Origin: an uncultured Ilumatobacter sp.
GTDB taxonomy: Bacteria > Actinomycetota > Acidimicrobiia > Acidimicrobiales > Ilumatobacteraceae
NCBI GenBank assembly: GCA_937919625.1
Contig: CALFRK010000036.1
Span: 1 to 52,458, forward strand
Direction: 5' to 3'
DNA: 52,458 nt
Shown here: positions 52,404 to 52,458 of the stretch, one piece after another
Layout of the letters: every line of letters begins with the position of its first letter
Position numbering within the stretch: position 1 is the first letter of the stretch
Notes under the pieces: generated by a model
What the model was told of the DNA's origin: nothing
Databases searched by the model: none
What the model saw: the letters and a program-made list of their open reading frames with translations, nothing else
Program-made: the position numbers and the translations under genes

Positions 52404-52458
52404 CCCCACCAATCAGAGCACTCCCCACCAATCAGAGCACTCCCCACCAATCAGAGCA
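52404..52458 (+). repeat. 19-bp tandem repeat running off the window
   Basis: CCCCACCAATCAGAGCACT repeats without spacers at 52404-52422, 52423-52441 and 52442-52458 (the last cut by the window edge). It starts two bases after the stop at 52402. No spacers, so it is not CRISPR. Confidence 0.9.

Noticed and set aside
52404-52458. Possible CRISPR array
   Set aside because: The 19-bp units touch each other with no spacers and no cas gene is near.

Overview
The window is high-GC DNA with actinobacterial gene content: ECF sigma factors with membrane partners, a DUF222/HNH endonuclease behind a GAAC-N4-GTTC LexA box, mycofactocin genes, a possibly F420-linked split-barrel protein, DUF4916 and DUF4395. 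My best inference is an Actinomycetota chromosome, plausibly the Acidimicrobiia (Ilumatobacter-like). The sequence alone does not prove the taxon.

Layout. (1) 1-7183: three ECF sigma factor genes in a row. Each overlaps a gene for a single-span membrane protein with a large outer domain; two pairs are on the plus strand and one, with META-like repeats, on the minus strand. (2) about 7.2-15.3 kb: a probable integrated mobilizable element at the 3' end of tRNA-Arg(CCU). It holds an excisionase-like HTH gene, a winged-helix gene and a full MobF relaxase-helicase on the plus strand. Facing them are an 84-aa orphan and an overlapping chain of tyrosine integrase, XRE-ImmA/IrrE protein and DUF4411 PIN-like toxin. 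(3) 15.4-24 kb: a scarred region with a transposase remnant, a frameshifted orphan gene, an internally deleted IS6-family element, an AAA/DUF4143 ATPase with tandem promoter repeats, and a tail-to-tail chimeric junction that cut both an acyl-CoA ligase and a CLC channel gene. (4) 23.7-28 kb: an ArsR-SulP-CLC anion transport operon. (5) 28-35.5 kb: CapA-like protein, phosphofructokinase, a TetR/MFS efflux pair around a clear operator, and a run of small minus-strand genes (phosphatase, split-barrel, SRPBCC, membrane acidic protein). (6) 35.5-44.2 kb: a large cyclase/AAA/TPR signalling protein, a MacB-type ABC exporter, a possibly F420-linked oxidoreductase and a DUF2652 protein. (7) 44.5-52.5 kb: the SOS-type DUF222/HNH gene, a Nei-like glycosylase lacking its catalytic Pro-Glu, DUF4916, an orphan mftE-mftF pair, DUF4395, an alanine-racemase-like protein without the usual catalytic Tyr, a YeiB/DUF418-like membrane protein, and a 19-bp tandem repeat running off the end.

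The genes form several small systems rather than one pathway. The most unusual points are the integrase-to-toxin overlap chain in the mobile element, the mftEF pair without mftABCD, the Nei-like protein without Pro2/Glu3, the fused ligase/CLC junction, and the row of three sigma cassettes.
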